A stretch of DNA of 64,000 nucleotides from Bordetella genomosp. 13 (GTDB taxonomy: Bacteria > Pseudomonadota > Gammaproteobacteria > Burkholderiales > Burkholderiaceae_B), in assembly GCF_007679965.1 (NCBI RefSeq), contig NZ_VEHL01000001.1, positions 62,001 through 126,000 of the forward strand, written 5' to 3'. Position 1 is the first letter of the stretch; each line of letters begins with the position of its first letter. The position numbers and the translations under genes were made by a program. The notes under the pieces were generated by a model. It was not told the origin of the DNA. It searched no databases and worked only from the letters and a program-made list of their open reading frames with translations. Shown piece after piece: positions 1 through 9,042 of the stretch.

Positions 1-1295
<1,295 letters not shown>

Positions 1296-1314
1296 GGATC
1301 TTAGATCGACGGCT

Positions 1315-1319
1315 AGGCG
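1315..1319. repeat. Left copy of the flanking direct repeat AGGCG (attTn7-type target site)
   Basis: AGGCG here recurs at 10833-10837 just outside the opposite end of the insert. Five-base target duplications are the rule for Tn7-family transposition. The position, 20-24 nt behind the glmS stop codon, matches the known Tn7 target. The junction is uncertain by one base. If the terminal T/A is counted as part of a symmetric TGAAA...TTTCA element, the shared flank shrinks to GGCG. Confidence 0.65.
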
Positions 1320-1332
1320 TGAAAACGAGAAA

Positions 1333-1365
1333 TAAAGTCGGTCGCGCGGAGTAAAGTCGGTCGCG
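1333..1365. repeat. Left-end tandem transposase-binding-type repeats
   Basis: TAAAGTCGGTCGCG occurs twice, beginning at 1333 and 1352, so the period is 19 bp. The same motif is inverted three times in the right end (10686, 10738, 10808). Few sites at one end and more at the other is typical of Tn7-family ends bound by TnsB. Binding here is inferred. Confidence 0.7.
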
Positions 1366-1432
1366 ACTCGAACGGACCATTTCGTCGCCGATTGTGAGGC
1401 TAAGTTGGGCTCATCGGTTGTTAGAGCGAGGG

Positions 1433-1458
1433 AGAGGGCCGCAGAGCGGCCCTCTTTT
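1433..1458 (+). terminator. Rho-independent terminator just inside the left end
   Basis: AGAGGGCCGC (1433-1442) pairs perfectly with GCGGCCCTCT (1446-1455) across a 3-nt loop. The stem runs directly into a T-tract on the plus strand. It would stop transcripts running from glmS into the insert. Confidence 0.85.
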
Positions 1459-1638
1459 GGTGCATCCGATTAGCTCGGTGCGCGCCAAGCACTGTCCGGG
1501 TGGGGCTAGGAACTGCGCGTCTGAGTGAACGAGGGGCTGCACTCCGCTGGTCGTAGGGCCATCGCGAGGTGAGCGGTCCGCCTTTCTAGAGGATGGAGGA
1601 ACCGGTATAGGTCATGTGACCCCCCCCCCGCGGCCCGT
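1459..1638. other. Non-coding stretch between the left-end terminator and ietS
   Basis: No convincing gene or structure is seen here. The only notable element is a run of ten C residues at 1620-1629 just beyond the ietS stop codon. With the terminator and end repeats, this accounts for the gene-free 1296-1638. Confidence 0.6.
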
Positions 1639-4152
1639 TTACCTGGGAATAGCGATCTCTTGGACGACCTCAATTTGATTTTTTATTGGCGTATAGAGGT
1701 CCACCCCTATATCCTCAGGAGCTTCTAGAGTCAGTACCAGTGAATACCGTACGCTGGTGTTCCATTGCCTCGCATCTTTCCAATCCTTCCACCAGCCTCC
1801 TACCGGGAACACTGCAATTGTTCCTTTAGCTGCCAACTCGGCTGCGGATCCAGTCCAAACGTCGGAGTGTAAAGACCCTTTTGTCCGAAGCTGATGGCCG
1901 TAAGACCACCCAGCGCGATCGGGGTCGCCGTGGCTTTCTTCATCATCCTCATCTCGCTCGAGCGCGTTTACACGTTCAGCGAATTCTTGGTCGGTTTCTG
2001 TCGCGCCCTTCAGGGCAAAGCGCAATCCATACGATTGATATCGAAACTTACTCTGCCAACCTCGTTTGCTTGGATTGGGCTCCACAAAGTAGGAAAGAGT
2101 GATTCGGAGCGAAATTTCGGACTCGGCTAGGGGTAGAAGCTCTTCCGCTGGCCACGGCAATTCATGGAACACCACCTGACCGAATTTGATATTTCCATCT
2201 TCTCGCTGGAGTGGTTGTATCTCCTGCTGAATGACCATCGTTGGTCTGTTGACGTCAGACGATAGCGACAGTTGTTCGTTGATCAGCCCATGCCCGAACG
2301 TTCTTAGAAAATTTCTTTTCGCGAGCTGACTCGGCTGGACGGGGAGCATGCTGCGCATTTGCGTAGTATGCCTTGCGCCCTGTACTGCAAGCGCGCGGAT
2401 AGTCTCCGGCCAATAGTCTGGATACTGCCAAGCGAGGCGGGCACAAAGTCGTGCTACCTCAGCAGTGGCAGCGCTTGTGTCGCCTGTTTCACACAGGGGT
2501 CCGCGGCGCATGTCAGCAGCAGTGGTTAGCTGGCGTAGCGATTCAGGACCCACCGTCACGTTGTTACCCGCATCGACAGTACCATTCCCGCCCTCAGCTA
2601 GGACATCTGGCTTGAATGGCCACTTCGATTTCCAAAGAACAGAAGTGCGGGTGGCCGGTGCAAGACCGCCCAGAGGAGCAATGACCCTCAATCCTGGATG
2701 CTTCTGTGCATCCACATCAATCAGATTTGTGGTGGCTCCAACTGTCAGAGCATTCCAAGCTTGGCTGGGGTCCTCTGCGGTACGTACGTGGTTTACGTCG
2801 GGATACTGGTGCCACTCGGACCATTGGACGTTGCCTCCCGCGAGCACATAGAGTCTTTGCGTCCGCTTGTCTTCATCCTCATCGGCGCCGATTCCGACTT
2901 CGATAGCCGGTCGACCGAAAGCGAGCTGATCAATAGTGGCAGACCATTCTGACGGCTCCCCGCCGATATCGCCTATCGAGGTTGTCATCATGACAAATAC
3001 GCGGCGCGCTGCTGGAGCGCTGACTTCGACGCGACTAGTAGCCTGCGAAATAATGTGTCCGTACAGATGAGGGGCGTTATCGCCATCGTCGGGGAGAATC
3101 TTGACCGATTCCAAGTGATGGGCGATATCTACGGGGTCGTCGTGCGCGAGGGTCGGTACGAGATTACCGTATAGGCAGAGGCCTGCCATCTCCGTCCCAT
3201 GTCCGTCCCGATCATCAACAAGCCAAGCGGGATCGTAAGCGTGCATATTGGCTCTGGGAAGCCCAACCCTCAGTAGTGGATGGCCGGCATTCACGCCTGT
3301 ATCCAACAGCGTCACCCGATTTTGCTCAATGCCTTCCAGCGGATTGCTGCGTTTGACCAGATCATGAATCCAAGCTTCTTGCTGGTGCGGAGCAAGCTCC
3401 GATAGGAAAAACTCCGCCGTAGGTGACACACCGCGAATTTCCGCGACCATGTCTAAGAGGACGGCGGCCTTTTGAATTGAGTCTCGAGTGGCCCGTACGG
3501 CTACGACGACCCTTCCAGGAAAGGAAACGTGTCCCGACTCGACTTCGATTTCCAACTTGGCGGCAGCTTCTCTAAATCGTTCGACCACATCCTTGGCATG
3601 CTCACGAGTGGCGCGAAGCCAAACTTGAAACCAAAGTGAGTCACCGCCTTCAGGCGGGGGAGCTAGATCTGTCCAAAGATCGTCGAAAACGGCATTTCGT
3701 ATCTGCTCGATTGCATTGACTAGGGCCATGTGTTTTGGTTTCCCTCTGGACGTGTCCACATTCAGGTAGGCCTGAATGCGTTGCACGAGGGCTGTCAATT
3801 TTCCGTCGGGGATGTGCAGAATAACTGTTTCTGCCTCTGCCTCTTGCTGGACATTTAAGACTTCAATACCGTCTCTTTTCCACTCGACACTTTGAAAGTC
3901 GAGGGCTCCAATTGGCTGAATTTCGAGCGCGACTGTGATTCCGCTTTGCCCTTCGAGACCTGCGGCAACACGTTCGGCCTGAGTGTTTGGAATCGTGCGC
4001 TCCAAGTTTTGGAGTTGGCGTATTAGCTTTCGGCCGTGCGCAGCCCGATCTCTGGGTGCTGCGGGGCGGCGAGGGGCCGATGATGGCGATTTGAAATCGA
4101 AGGCCTCAGAAAAGCCATCTACGCGCAGATGAGGCAGGATTGGATCGGGCAT
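1639..4152 (-). CDS. ietS: Subtilisin-like serine protease, IetS-type antiphage component
   Basis: This 837-residue protein is an S8-family peptidase. The catalytic triad is visible: Asp284 in LLDTGVNAGHP, His318 in DGHGTEMAG, and Ser560 in GDTSAATAEVA. The oxyanion Asn441 is in LAGGNVQWS, and the KPDVLAEGGN motif near 514 is typical of subtilases. There is no signal peptide, so it is probably cytoplasmic. About 260 residues of alpha/beta sequence precede the protease domain and about 270 follow it, both without a family I recognise. The gene starts 55 nt after its AAA+ partner, with an AAGAAG ribosome site before the ATG. Paired subtilase and AAA+ genes are known as ietS/ietA, first reported as a plasmid addiction pair in Agrobacterium and later as the antiphage system Iet. 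What it cleaves is unknown. Confidence 0.85.
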   Translation of the reverse strand: MPDPILPHLRVDGFSEAFDFKSPSSAPRRPAAPRDRAAHGRKLIRQLQNLERTIPNTQAERVAAGLEGQSGITVALEIQPIGALDFQSVEWKRDGIEVLNVQQEAEAETVILHIPDGKLTALVQRIQAYLNVDTSRGKPKHMALVNAIEQIRNAVFDDLWTDLAPPPEGGDSLWFQVWLRATREHAKDVVERFREAAAKLEIEVESGHVSFPGRVVVAVRATRDSIQKAAVLLDMVAEIRGVSPTAEFFLSELAPHQQEAWIHDLVKRSNPLEGIEQNRVTLLDTGVNAGHPLLRVGLPRANMHAYDPAWLVDDRDGHGTEMAGLCLYGNLVPTLAHDDPVDIAHHLESVKILPDDGDNAPHLYGHIISQATSRVEVSAPAARRVFVMMTTSIGDIGGEPSEWSATIDQLAFGRPAIEVGIGADEDEDKRTQRLYVLAGGNVQWSEWHQYPDVNHVRTAEDPSQAWNALTVGATTNLIDVDAQKHPGLRVIAPLGGLAPATRTSVLWKSKWPFKPDVLAEGGNGTVDAGNNVTVGPESLRQLTTAADMRRGPLCETGDTSAATAEVARLCARLAWQYPDYWPETIRALAVQGARHTTQMRSMLPVQPSQLAKRNFLRTFGHGLINEQLSLSSDVNRPTMVIQQEIQPLQREDGNIKFGQVVFHELPWPAEELLPLAESEISLRITLSYFVEPNPSKRGWQSKFRYQSYGLRFALKGATETDQEFAERVNALERDEDDEESHGDPDRAGWSYGHQLRTKGSLHSDVWTGSAAELAAKGTIAVFPVGGWWKDWKDARQWNTSVRYSLVLTLEAPEDIGVDLYTPIKNQIEVVQEIAIPR

Positions 4153-4207
4153 TTGTCTTCTTTGTCATTTTTAGTAACCTGACTTTACCCGCCAATTTAT
4201 CTTCGCG

Positions 4208-5188
4208 CTACCCTCGGTGGGCTACGGCCCGTTCCTCAAGATGCCGCATAACGTTTTCAGCGCTTACTTCGTCCGATCCATCCATTACGGCCTCTTTGAT
4301 GGAATCAAGACATGCGCGAGAAATCTCTGCATGGGACTGACCCGATGCAGCGTCGACAACTGGCCCAAGGGCGAAGCCCTTGCTCACGAATCCACTTAAC
4401 TTATTCTTCAGAAGAACTCTGATCTGGGCGACATCCGGCTGGTCATAGCGAATCACGTCGTCAAATCGACGGAACAACGCAACATCCAAATCCTTCGCGT
4501 GATTCGTCGCCGCAACGATCAAGCTATCTGAGTCGTCCTGTTCAAGTAGCTGAAGAAACATGTTCAGCGTTCGGCGCATCTCTGCGACGTCATGTTGACT
4601 GCCGCGTTGAAGGCCGAGAGAGTCAAACTCATCAAAAAAATAGACACCGCGAGTCGTATGCAGTGCTTCAAAAATCAATCTGAGCTTCGAGGCACTTTCA
4701 CCCATAAATTTAGTGATCAGGCTATCGAAGCGAACGGTGAACAAGGGTAGCTTGAGTTCTCCCGCCAGCACGCTTGCCGTCATGGTTTTACCTGTGCCGG
4801 GTGGCCCAACGAGCAGAAGTTTGCGTCGCGGTACGAGACCATGAAGTCGGAGCTTTTCGGCGTGGCGTTGTTCACGGAGCACTCGCTGAAGCTTCAGCGC
4901 AACAGTCTCTGCGACAACCATTTCAGCCAAGTGTTGTTCCGGATATCGAGCAGTCAAGAGATCGCCCAATTCCCCCTTAGGTTGTGCCAACGCTATCGGA
5001 CGAGCAGATCGAATCGGTTTGACCTTAACCTTCGCGGAATCGATCAAGTCGCGAAGTTCCGCCGCAAGTTTGACATGACCACGGCGCGCCTCGTCCGCAG
5101 CCATTTGCATGGCCACAGTGTAGAAGTGCTCGGGGTCCTGCCCCACATGCGCTCGTAGGAGCGCCTTAAGTTGATCAGCGCGTGCCAT
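4208..5188 (-). CDS. ietA: AAA+ ATPase, IetA-type antiphage component
   Basis: This 326-residue AAA+ protein is the usual partner of the subtilase encoded just downstream. Walker A is GPPGTGKT (128-135), Walker B is YFFDEFD (183-189), the sensor-1 Asn is 229 in AATNHAKD, and the arginine-finger pair is R240-R241 in FRRFDD. The first 85 residues are helical and probably recognise a partner or substrate. ATPases of this class can unfold or remodel proteins, so a sensor or activator role for the protease is likely but inferred. ATG at 5186-5188 is preceded by GAGAG. A TATAAT box lies about 60 nt upstream in the region shared with the divergent XRE gene. The two genes almost certainly form one operon. 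Confidence 0.85.
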   Translation of the reverse strand: MARADQLKALLRAHVGQDPEHFYTVAMQMAADEARRGHVKLAAELRDLIDSAKVKVKPIRSARPIALAQPKGELGDLLTARYPEQHLAEMVVAETVALKLQRVLREQRHAEKLRLHGLVPRRKLLLVGPPGTGKTMTASVLAGELKLPLFTVRFDSLITKFMGESASKLRLIFEALHTTRGVYFFDEFDSLGLQRGSQHDVAEMRRTLNMFLQLLEQDDSDSLIVAATNHAKDLDVALFRRFDDVIRYDQPDVAQIRVLLKNKLSGFVSKGFALGPVVDAASGQSHAEISRACLDSIKEAVMDGSDEVSAENVMRHLEERAVAHRG

Positions 5189-5250
5189 GTTTTCTCTCGT
5201 CCAGAAGCAATGCTACTTGGCGACGCATAACAACGCCACCATATGATGCT

Positions 5251-5274
5251 ATTATAACATCTTGATGTAGTTAT
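5251..5274 (-). promoter_or_regulatory. Extended -10 promoter of ietA with an overlapping palindrome
   Basis: On the minus strand TGTTATAAT (hexamer at 5251-5256) is a consensus extended -10 element for ietA; no good -35 is seen. It overlaps nested inverted repeats: ACATC/GATGT around a TT centre (5257-5268) and the outer arms ATAAC (5254-5258) and GTTAT (5270-5274). This is a plausible operator for the XRE protein encoded divergently 5 nt away. Confidence 0.6.
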
Positions 5275-5278
5275 CGCA

Positions 5279-5560
5279 TTGGCGTCCGTTCCTTTTATGA
5301 TCTATCCCCGTTCACAAAACGAACTTTTGAAGATGGCACGAGGTTCGCGTTCGCAAAGAGAGTTCGCGGCCATACTCGGCGTTGATCAGAGTTGCCTTTC
5401 TCGCTATGAAAGTGGCAAGCTCGGCGCACCAGTTACGGTGATCAATTCATGTTTAGAAATGGTGGCCAATTTGCACGTCGGCCACGATGGTCAAACATCG
5501 CCTGATCTTTCTAAGGCGTTGCAGCACGCGAGACTGACCGTGATGCTTCTAGGTGGCTGA
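5279..5560 (+). CDS. Small XRE-family helix-turn-helix regulator
   Basis: This is a protein of up to 93 residues. Its helix-turn-helix reads SQREFAAILGVDQSCLSRYE (about 24-43) followed by SGKLGAPVTVINSCL, the pattern of short XRE proteins common in defence islands. It starts either at TTG 5279 or at ATG 5297, six codons later. The ATG is the better codon, but neither has a clear ribosome site. The gene is divergent from ietA and its 5' end nearly abuts the palindrome over the ietA promoter. Autoregulation and repression of ietAS is the simplest role. No ligand or dimerisation domain is visible beyond the HTH. Confidence 0.75.
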   Translation: MASVPFMIYPRSQNELLKMARGSRSQREFAAILGVDQSCLSRYESGKLGAPVTVINSCLEMVANLHVGHDGQTSPDLSKALQHARLTVMLLGG

Positions 5561-5652
5561 CAATGCGAAGCAAAAAGCCCGGGGCGGATGGGGGCGGTCT
5601 TTGATGGGACGCGCAGTGCATTCGACTGTCTTGGGGTATTGCACAAAGCGAA

Positions 5653-5780
5653 AGCCCCGCACATGGCGGGGCTCCGTAGTCCGATAGCCTCTCTCCTCCA
5701 CTTTTGGTGGAACCGACCTAGTCGGCGGGCAGCGCATCCGCTCATCTCTGAGCCTATCGGCTATCGCGCTGCTTTATCTT
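5653..5780 (-). ncRNA. Candidate structured small RNA ending in a terminator hairpin
   Basis: Read on the minus strand, CCGATAG (5760-5754) pairs with CTATCGG (5687-5681). This encloses at least two local hairpins: CCGAC-TAG-GTCGG and TCCAC-CAAAA-GTGGA. A strong hairpin AGCCCCGC/GCGGGGCT (5673-5653) then runs into TTTCGCTTT. A closed multibranch structure followed by a terminator suggests an RNA of about 110-130 nt. No protein reads through it. Prophage antisense RNAs of the C4 type have a comparable layout, but I cannot match it to a known family. The 5' end is a guess. Confidence 0.4.
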
Positions 5781-6013
5781 AGCACCACGCTCTTTAGTGC
5801 CCCTCGGACGGTTCGCTGCGTTGGGAGCGATCGCGCCAATCTATGTCGCTTTTCGTGCCCCACCGAATGGGCGGGATGGCTGATAAACTATGCCCACTCG
5901 AAGCGACCGACCGGATGAGATTGAGCGCTTCCCAGCAGCGATCTCCGTGTTCGCTGTACCCGCGCAAGGCGGGTTGTAAATGGTGTCCGGATCTGCGCTT
6001 GCCCGGCTCGATG
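5781..6013. other. Stretch without a recognisable gene
   Basis: Between the candidate RNA and the degraded ORF no reading frame resembles a protein. The segment 5561-5652 next to the XRE gene is likewise empty apart from a short direct repeat of GGGGCGG. Confidence 0.5.
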
Positions 6014-6253
6014 CTACCCCCGCGTTCGTATCGCCAAGGCCGCGTCGCGCGCGACGGCACTCGCCGACGGTGAGATGTTTGCGCAACCGAACGACCACAA
6101 TTCCAGCATTCTGCCGAGTCGGCTCGGGGCCAGTTCATAGTTCTCACTGCGGCAGAACTCAAGCGGGCTCATGCTCACGGAGCTGATCGCCTCCTGCAGG
6201 CGGCGGTACCACTCCTCTTTCTCCTCGGGCGAAACGCTGCATAGCGTGGCCAA
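6014..6253 (-). pseudogene. Remnant ORF interrupted by the IS element
   Basis: The frame reads SVSPEEKEEWYRRLQEAISS followed by SMSPLEFCRSENYE, which looks protein-like and loosely resembles IS66-type accessory proteins (a W..L......S...FCR pattern). The only start in the fragment is TTG at 6253. If the IS element and one target copy are removed, the same frame continues about 17 codons upstream (reading RGVLEALATL just before the junction) to a stop, without a good start. The IS therefore appears to have landed in the 5' part of an already short or decayed gene. Function unknown. Confidence 0.35.
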
Positions 6254-6263
6254 CGCCTCTAGG

Positions 6264-7281
6264 TGTGATGTTCCAATAGGTTGTTCACCCGGAAGAGTCT
6301 GGGAAACTGGAGTTCTCTACGCTTCAGTGACTCAGGAAACTCGACCGGATGAACAGCCATAAGAATGCCAGACTTACGCCGCATGGTCGTCACTTGCTGG
6401 TGCAGCGAATAGCCGAGCAGGGTCTGAAGGCGGCTGCGCAGTCACTGGGAGTTAGCCGAACGACGGCATTGAAGTGGCGATGCCGCTTCGCTGCAGACGG
6501 CTTGGCCGGCTTGATGGACCGCAGTTCTCGGCCGGCTCGAACGCGCAGCCGAATCGATGATGATTTGAGCAATCGCATCGAACAGCTCAGGCGCGCCCGC
6601 ATGCCTATGCGCAGCATTGGGCGGGTGGTCGGGCGCAGCGTGGCAAGCATCAGCCGTCATCTGCGAAGGTTGGGGCTATCGAGCCTGCGTGCGCTGGAGC
6701 CGGCTCGCCCAGCGCAGCGCTATGAGCACGCGGCGCCAGGAGAGTTGCTTCACATGGACACCAAGAAGCTGGGACGCATCGAGCGGGTAGGCCACCGGAT
6801 CAACGGCGATCGCACTACGCGTAGCCGCGGCGCGGGCTGGGAGTACGCCCATGTGGCCATTGACGATCACTCGCGGCTGGGCTTCGTGCAGATGCACCCA
6901 ACGAGGGGAAAGACTCAGCGGTTGCGTTTCTGCGAGCTGCTGTGGCCCACTACGCGGCTCTGGGCGTAAATATCAAACGCCTGATCACGGACAATGGCTC
7001 GGCGTATCGTTCCGGCCTGTTCGCCAAGACCTGCCTGGCTCTGGGTATCAAGCACACCTTCACCCGGCCTTACCGGCCCCAGACCAACGGCAAGGCTGAG
7101 CGGTTCATCCAGACCTGTCTGCGCAAATGGGCTTATGGTCGGACCTGGAACACCAGCGACGAGCGCGGTGACTGGCTACCGGCGTTCCTGGCCTACTACA
7201 ACATCCGACGGCCTCACTCTGCCCTCGGATACAACCCTCCTGCCTCCAGGCTCGGAGTAAACAACCTATTGAAACTCGACA
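6264..7281 (+). mobile_element. IS481-family insertion sequence, about 1018 bp
   Basis: The ends are imperfect inverted repeats of 25 bp with 5 mismatches, both starting TGT and sharing CAATAGGTTGTT. They closely resemble the terminal repeat of Bordetella IS481. The element sits in a CTAG target, as IS481 elements do: TCTAGG at 6258-6263 and CCTAGG at 7282-7287. Length and gene layout fit the family. It separates the two defence systems of the insert. Its transposase is frameshifted, so it is probably immobile. Confidence 0.9.
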
Positions 7282-7286
7282 CCTAG
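6349..7286 (+). pseudogene. IS481-family transposase broken by a frameshift
   Basis: The N-terminal helix-turn-helix part begins MNSHKNARLTPHGR and runs with the first DDE aspartate in LLHMDTKKLGR. Close to 6897-6900 the frame is lost by one missing base. The correct frame resumes as NEGKDSAVAFLRAAVAHYAA. It holds the second Asp in LITDNGSAYRS and the Glu in NGKAERFIQ, and runs to a TAG stop. Relative to the usual family layout the catalytic residues are split across two frames, so no full-length enzyme is made without frameshifting. The stop codon at 7284-7286 lies in the flanking target duplication, not in the element. Confidence 0.88.
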
Positions 7287-7287
7287 G

Positions 7288-7743
7288 ACGCCCCTGGGGC
7301 TAGGAGGGCTGCTTGTCGCGTCGCTTCGGAAACGGACTTATGGAACTGAACGCTTCTAGCCGGGAGCTGCCCTAGGCGACCGGCCGATGACGACCCATTA
7401 CAGCCATTCGAGCTTCGACAGGAAATGTCTGTTTTGCAGCGGTTTCGACGGAATCTTAGCCATCTGCAGTAGCGGAGGCCTTAGCTGGACCTCGACGCGA
7501 ATTGGACCTCTGCCCCAAAATGCTCGTCGCATAGGGTATGCATTTCGCGACTGCTTTTGGGATGAACCCGTGAGCCAGCGGAAGACGCGGGTGAGGTAGA
7601 CTGTATATGAGAAATTCAATGCGCCGGAGGTTTGGCACACTTGCAGCGTGGTGCGGCATCGCTTTCCCCCTAAGACGATCGAAGAACAGCCAAACGCCGC
7701 GGTTCGCGATCACCGCCCGACATGAATGGAAGCCTAGGAATAA
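7288..7743. other. Leader region upstream of the retron effector
   Basis: There is no credible gene here. CCCAAAA and TTTTGGG arms lie about 40 nt apart near 7515-7562. TGTATATGAG near 7602-7611 could be a -10 region for the retron transcript, though no clear -35 is seen. A ribosome site AGGAATAA immediately precedes the effector ATG at 7744. Confidence 0.4.
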
Positions 7744-9042
7744 ATGCCAGCCGAAACGTCGATGCTCGAGTCTGAAGCCGCGAAGGCTTGGCTTCGCCAG
7801 TTTGCTCTTCGAGATCAGCAGCTTGCCACCGAAATGCTCGGCATTTTCGTCTTTGTGTCTAGAGACGAGTTAGCGTCCGGACTGATGGAGCAAGTGCTGC
7901 ACCACGCGAAATTCGTTGACGGGCCGATTGCGCTGTACGCGGAGCGGGAGGTGGGGCATCGATTAGGCGTCCCTCATCGTCTTTTTAAAGAGTCCTCTGG
8001 CAAGATAAAGCGTGCATATGGCGTGGGTCCAGCACCGGTCAAAGCGACAAAGGCGTACAAACCGGAAGTTGGAAGCGAAGGAATCGTTGCGCAGCTCATC
8101 ACTGATCTCTGCCGACAACAACCCAAGCGCTTCCTTAACCATCCGGGGCCTGACGAAATTCGTAAGACACGGGCGCGCGCGTTTTGGATACTAACCGACT
8201 TCGTTGGTTCAGGTAAACGCGCATACGACTATCTATCCGCAGCGTGGAAGGTTCGTTCGGTGCGAAGCTGGAAATCAGGCCGGCTCCTAAATTTTGGCGT
8301 GATTGCCTATGCTATGACGCAGATTGGACAAGCCCGCATCGCAAGGCATCCATGCAAACCGTTCACCTCATGTGTGCAGCCATGCCCGACAATCTTCAGC
8401 GCGTTCGATACCGCTAAAGCCAATGCATGTGCCAGCCTCTGCGCAAGATATGACCCCGTTGGCACGAAAACCGACATAGGCGGGGATAATCCCTTCTTGG
8501 GGTTTGGTGGCGTGGGAGCTTTGATGGCCTTTGCCCATGGAGCTCCAAACAACACACCGCGCATCTTCCACAAGACTTCAAAGCGGGCAAACGGTTGGAT
8601 TCCACTGTTTCCGGCAAGAGTAACGGCCAGTCTGCCAACAACCGGATTTGGGCGAAGTCTGCGTCCGGAAACCATAGCCGCTCGACTGGAGGCGCTGGGA
8701 AACACCGTCTTAGCGAAGTCCCCTGCTGCCCGGGACGCACCTGTCGAGGTGAAAAAGCGCTATCTAGTGCTGGCCGCCATTTCCCGCGCCCACCGAGGAG
8801 ACGACATTCTCGCAATTAAAACGGGGCTGTCCAGCTTAGAGGTCAGGCAGGTATGTAAGGACCTTGAGGGGCTAGGTTGGGTGGGCGAACGCCGCGTTCT
8901 TACCGACGAAGGCTTGGGGCAGTTGCGGCACCTGCGCCGCACAGTTGCGCAGCAACGACAGCGTGAAAATACCCGTGTCGACACTGAAAAACCGCCGTAT
9001 TATCCAACTTCGTTGAGAGCACCGGTTTTTCCATCTAGTTGA
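7744..9042 (+). CDS. Retron-associated effector: phosphoribosyltransferase-like protein with winged helix
   Basis: This 432-residue protein is encoded directly upstream of the retron RNA and reverse transcriptase. Residues 148-164 read WILTDFVGSGKRAYDYL, a strand-loop-helix with the acidic and GSG signature of a PRPP-binding loop. Residues 258-276 contain AHGAPNNTPRIFH, a motif I associate with defence-linked PRTase-like proteins. Residues 335-400 form a winged helix (KKRYLVLAAISRAHRGDD, VCKDLEGLGWV, LTDEGLGQLRHL). PRTase plus winged helix is, from memory, the effector arrangement of type III retrons. Toxicity when the retron complex is disturbed is known for other retrons and is inferred here. 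The start has AGGA six bases upstream. The stop codon lies inside the msr region. Confidence 0.75.
   Translation: MPAETSMLESEAAKAWLRQFALRDQQLATEMLGIFVFVSRDELASGLMEQVLHHAKFVDGPIALYAEREVGHRLGVPHRLFKESSGKIKRAYGVGPAPVKATKAYKPEVGSEGIVAQLITDLCRQQPKRFLNHPGPDEIRKTRARAFWILTDFVGSGKRAYDYLSAAWKVRSVRSWKSGRLLNFGVIAYAMTQIGQARIARHPCKPFTSCVQPCPTIFSAFDTAKANACASLCARYDPVGTKTDIGGDNPFLGFGGVGALMAFAHGAPNNTPRIFHKTSKRANGWIPLFPARVTASLPTTGFGRSLRPETIAARLEALGNTVLAKSPAARDAPVEVKKRYLVLAAISRAHRGDDILAIKTGLSSLEVRQVCKDLEGLGWVGERRVLTDEGLGQLRHLRRTVAQQRQRENTRVDTEKPPYYPTSLRAPVFPSS

Noticed and set aside
6880..6960. Programmed frameshifting of the IS transposase.
   Set aside because: No slippery sequence with a following structure is evident at the frame change, and IS481-family transposases are normally a single frame; a one-base loss is simpler.
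7387..7599. A 70-codon frame between the IS element and the retron effector.
   Set aside because: No ribosome site, no recognisable pattern, and an overlapping inverted repeat; treated as leader sequence.
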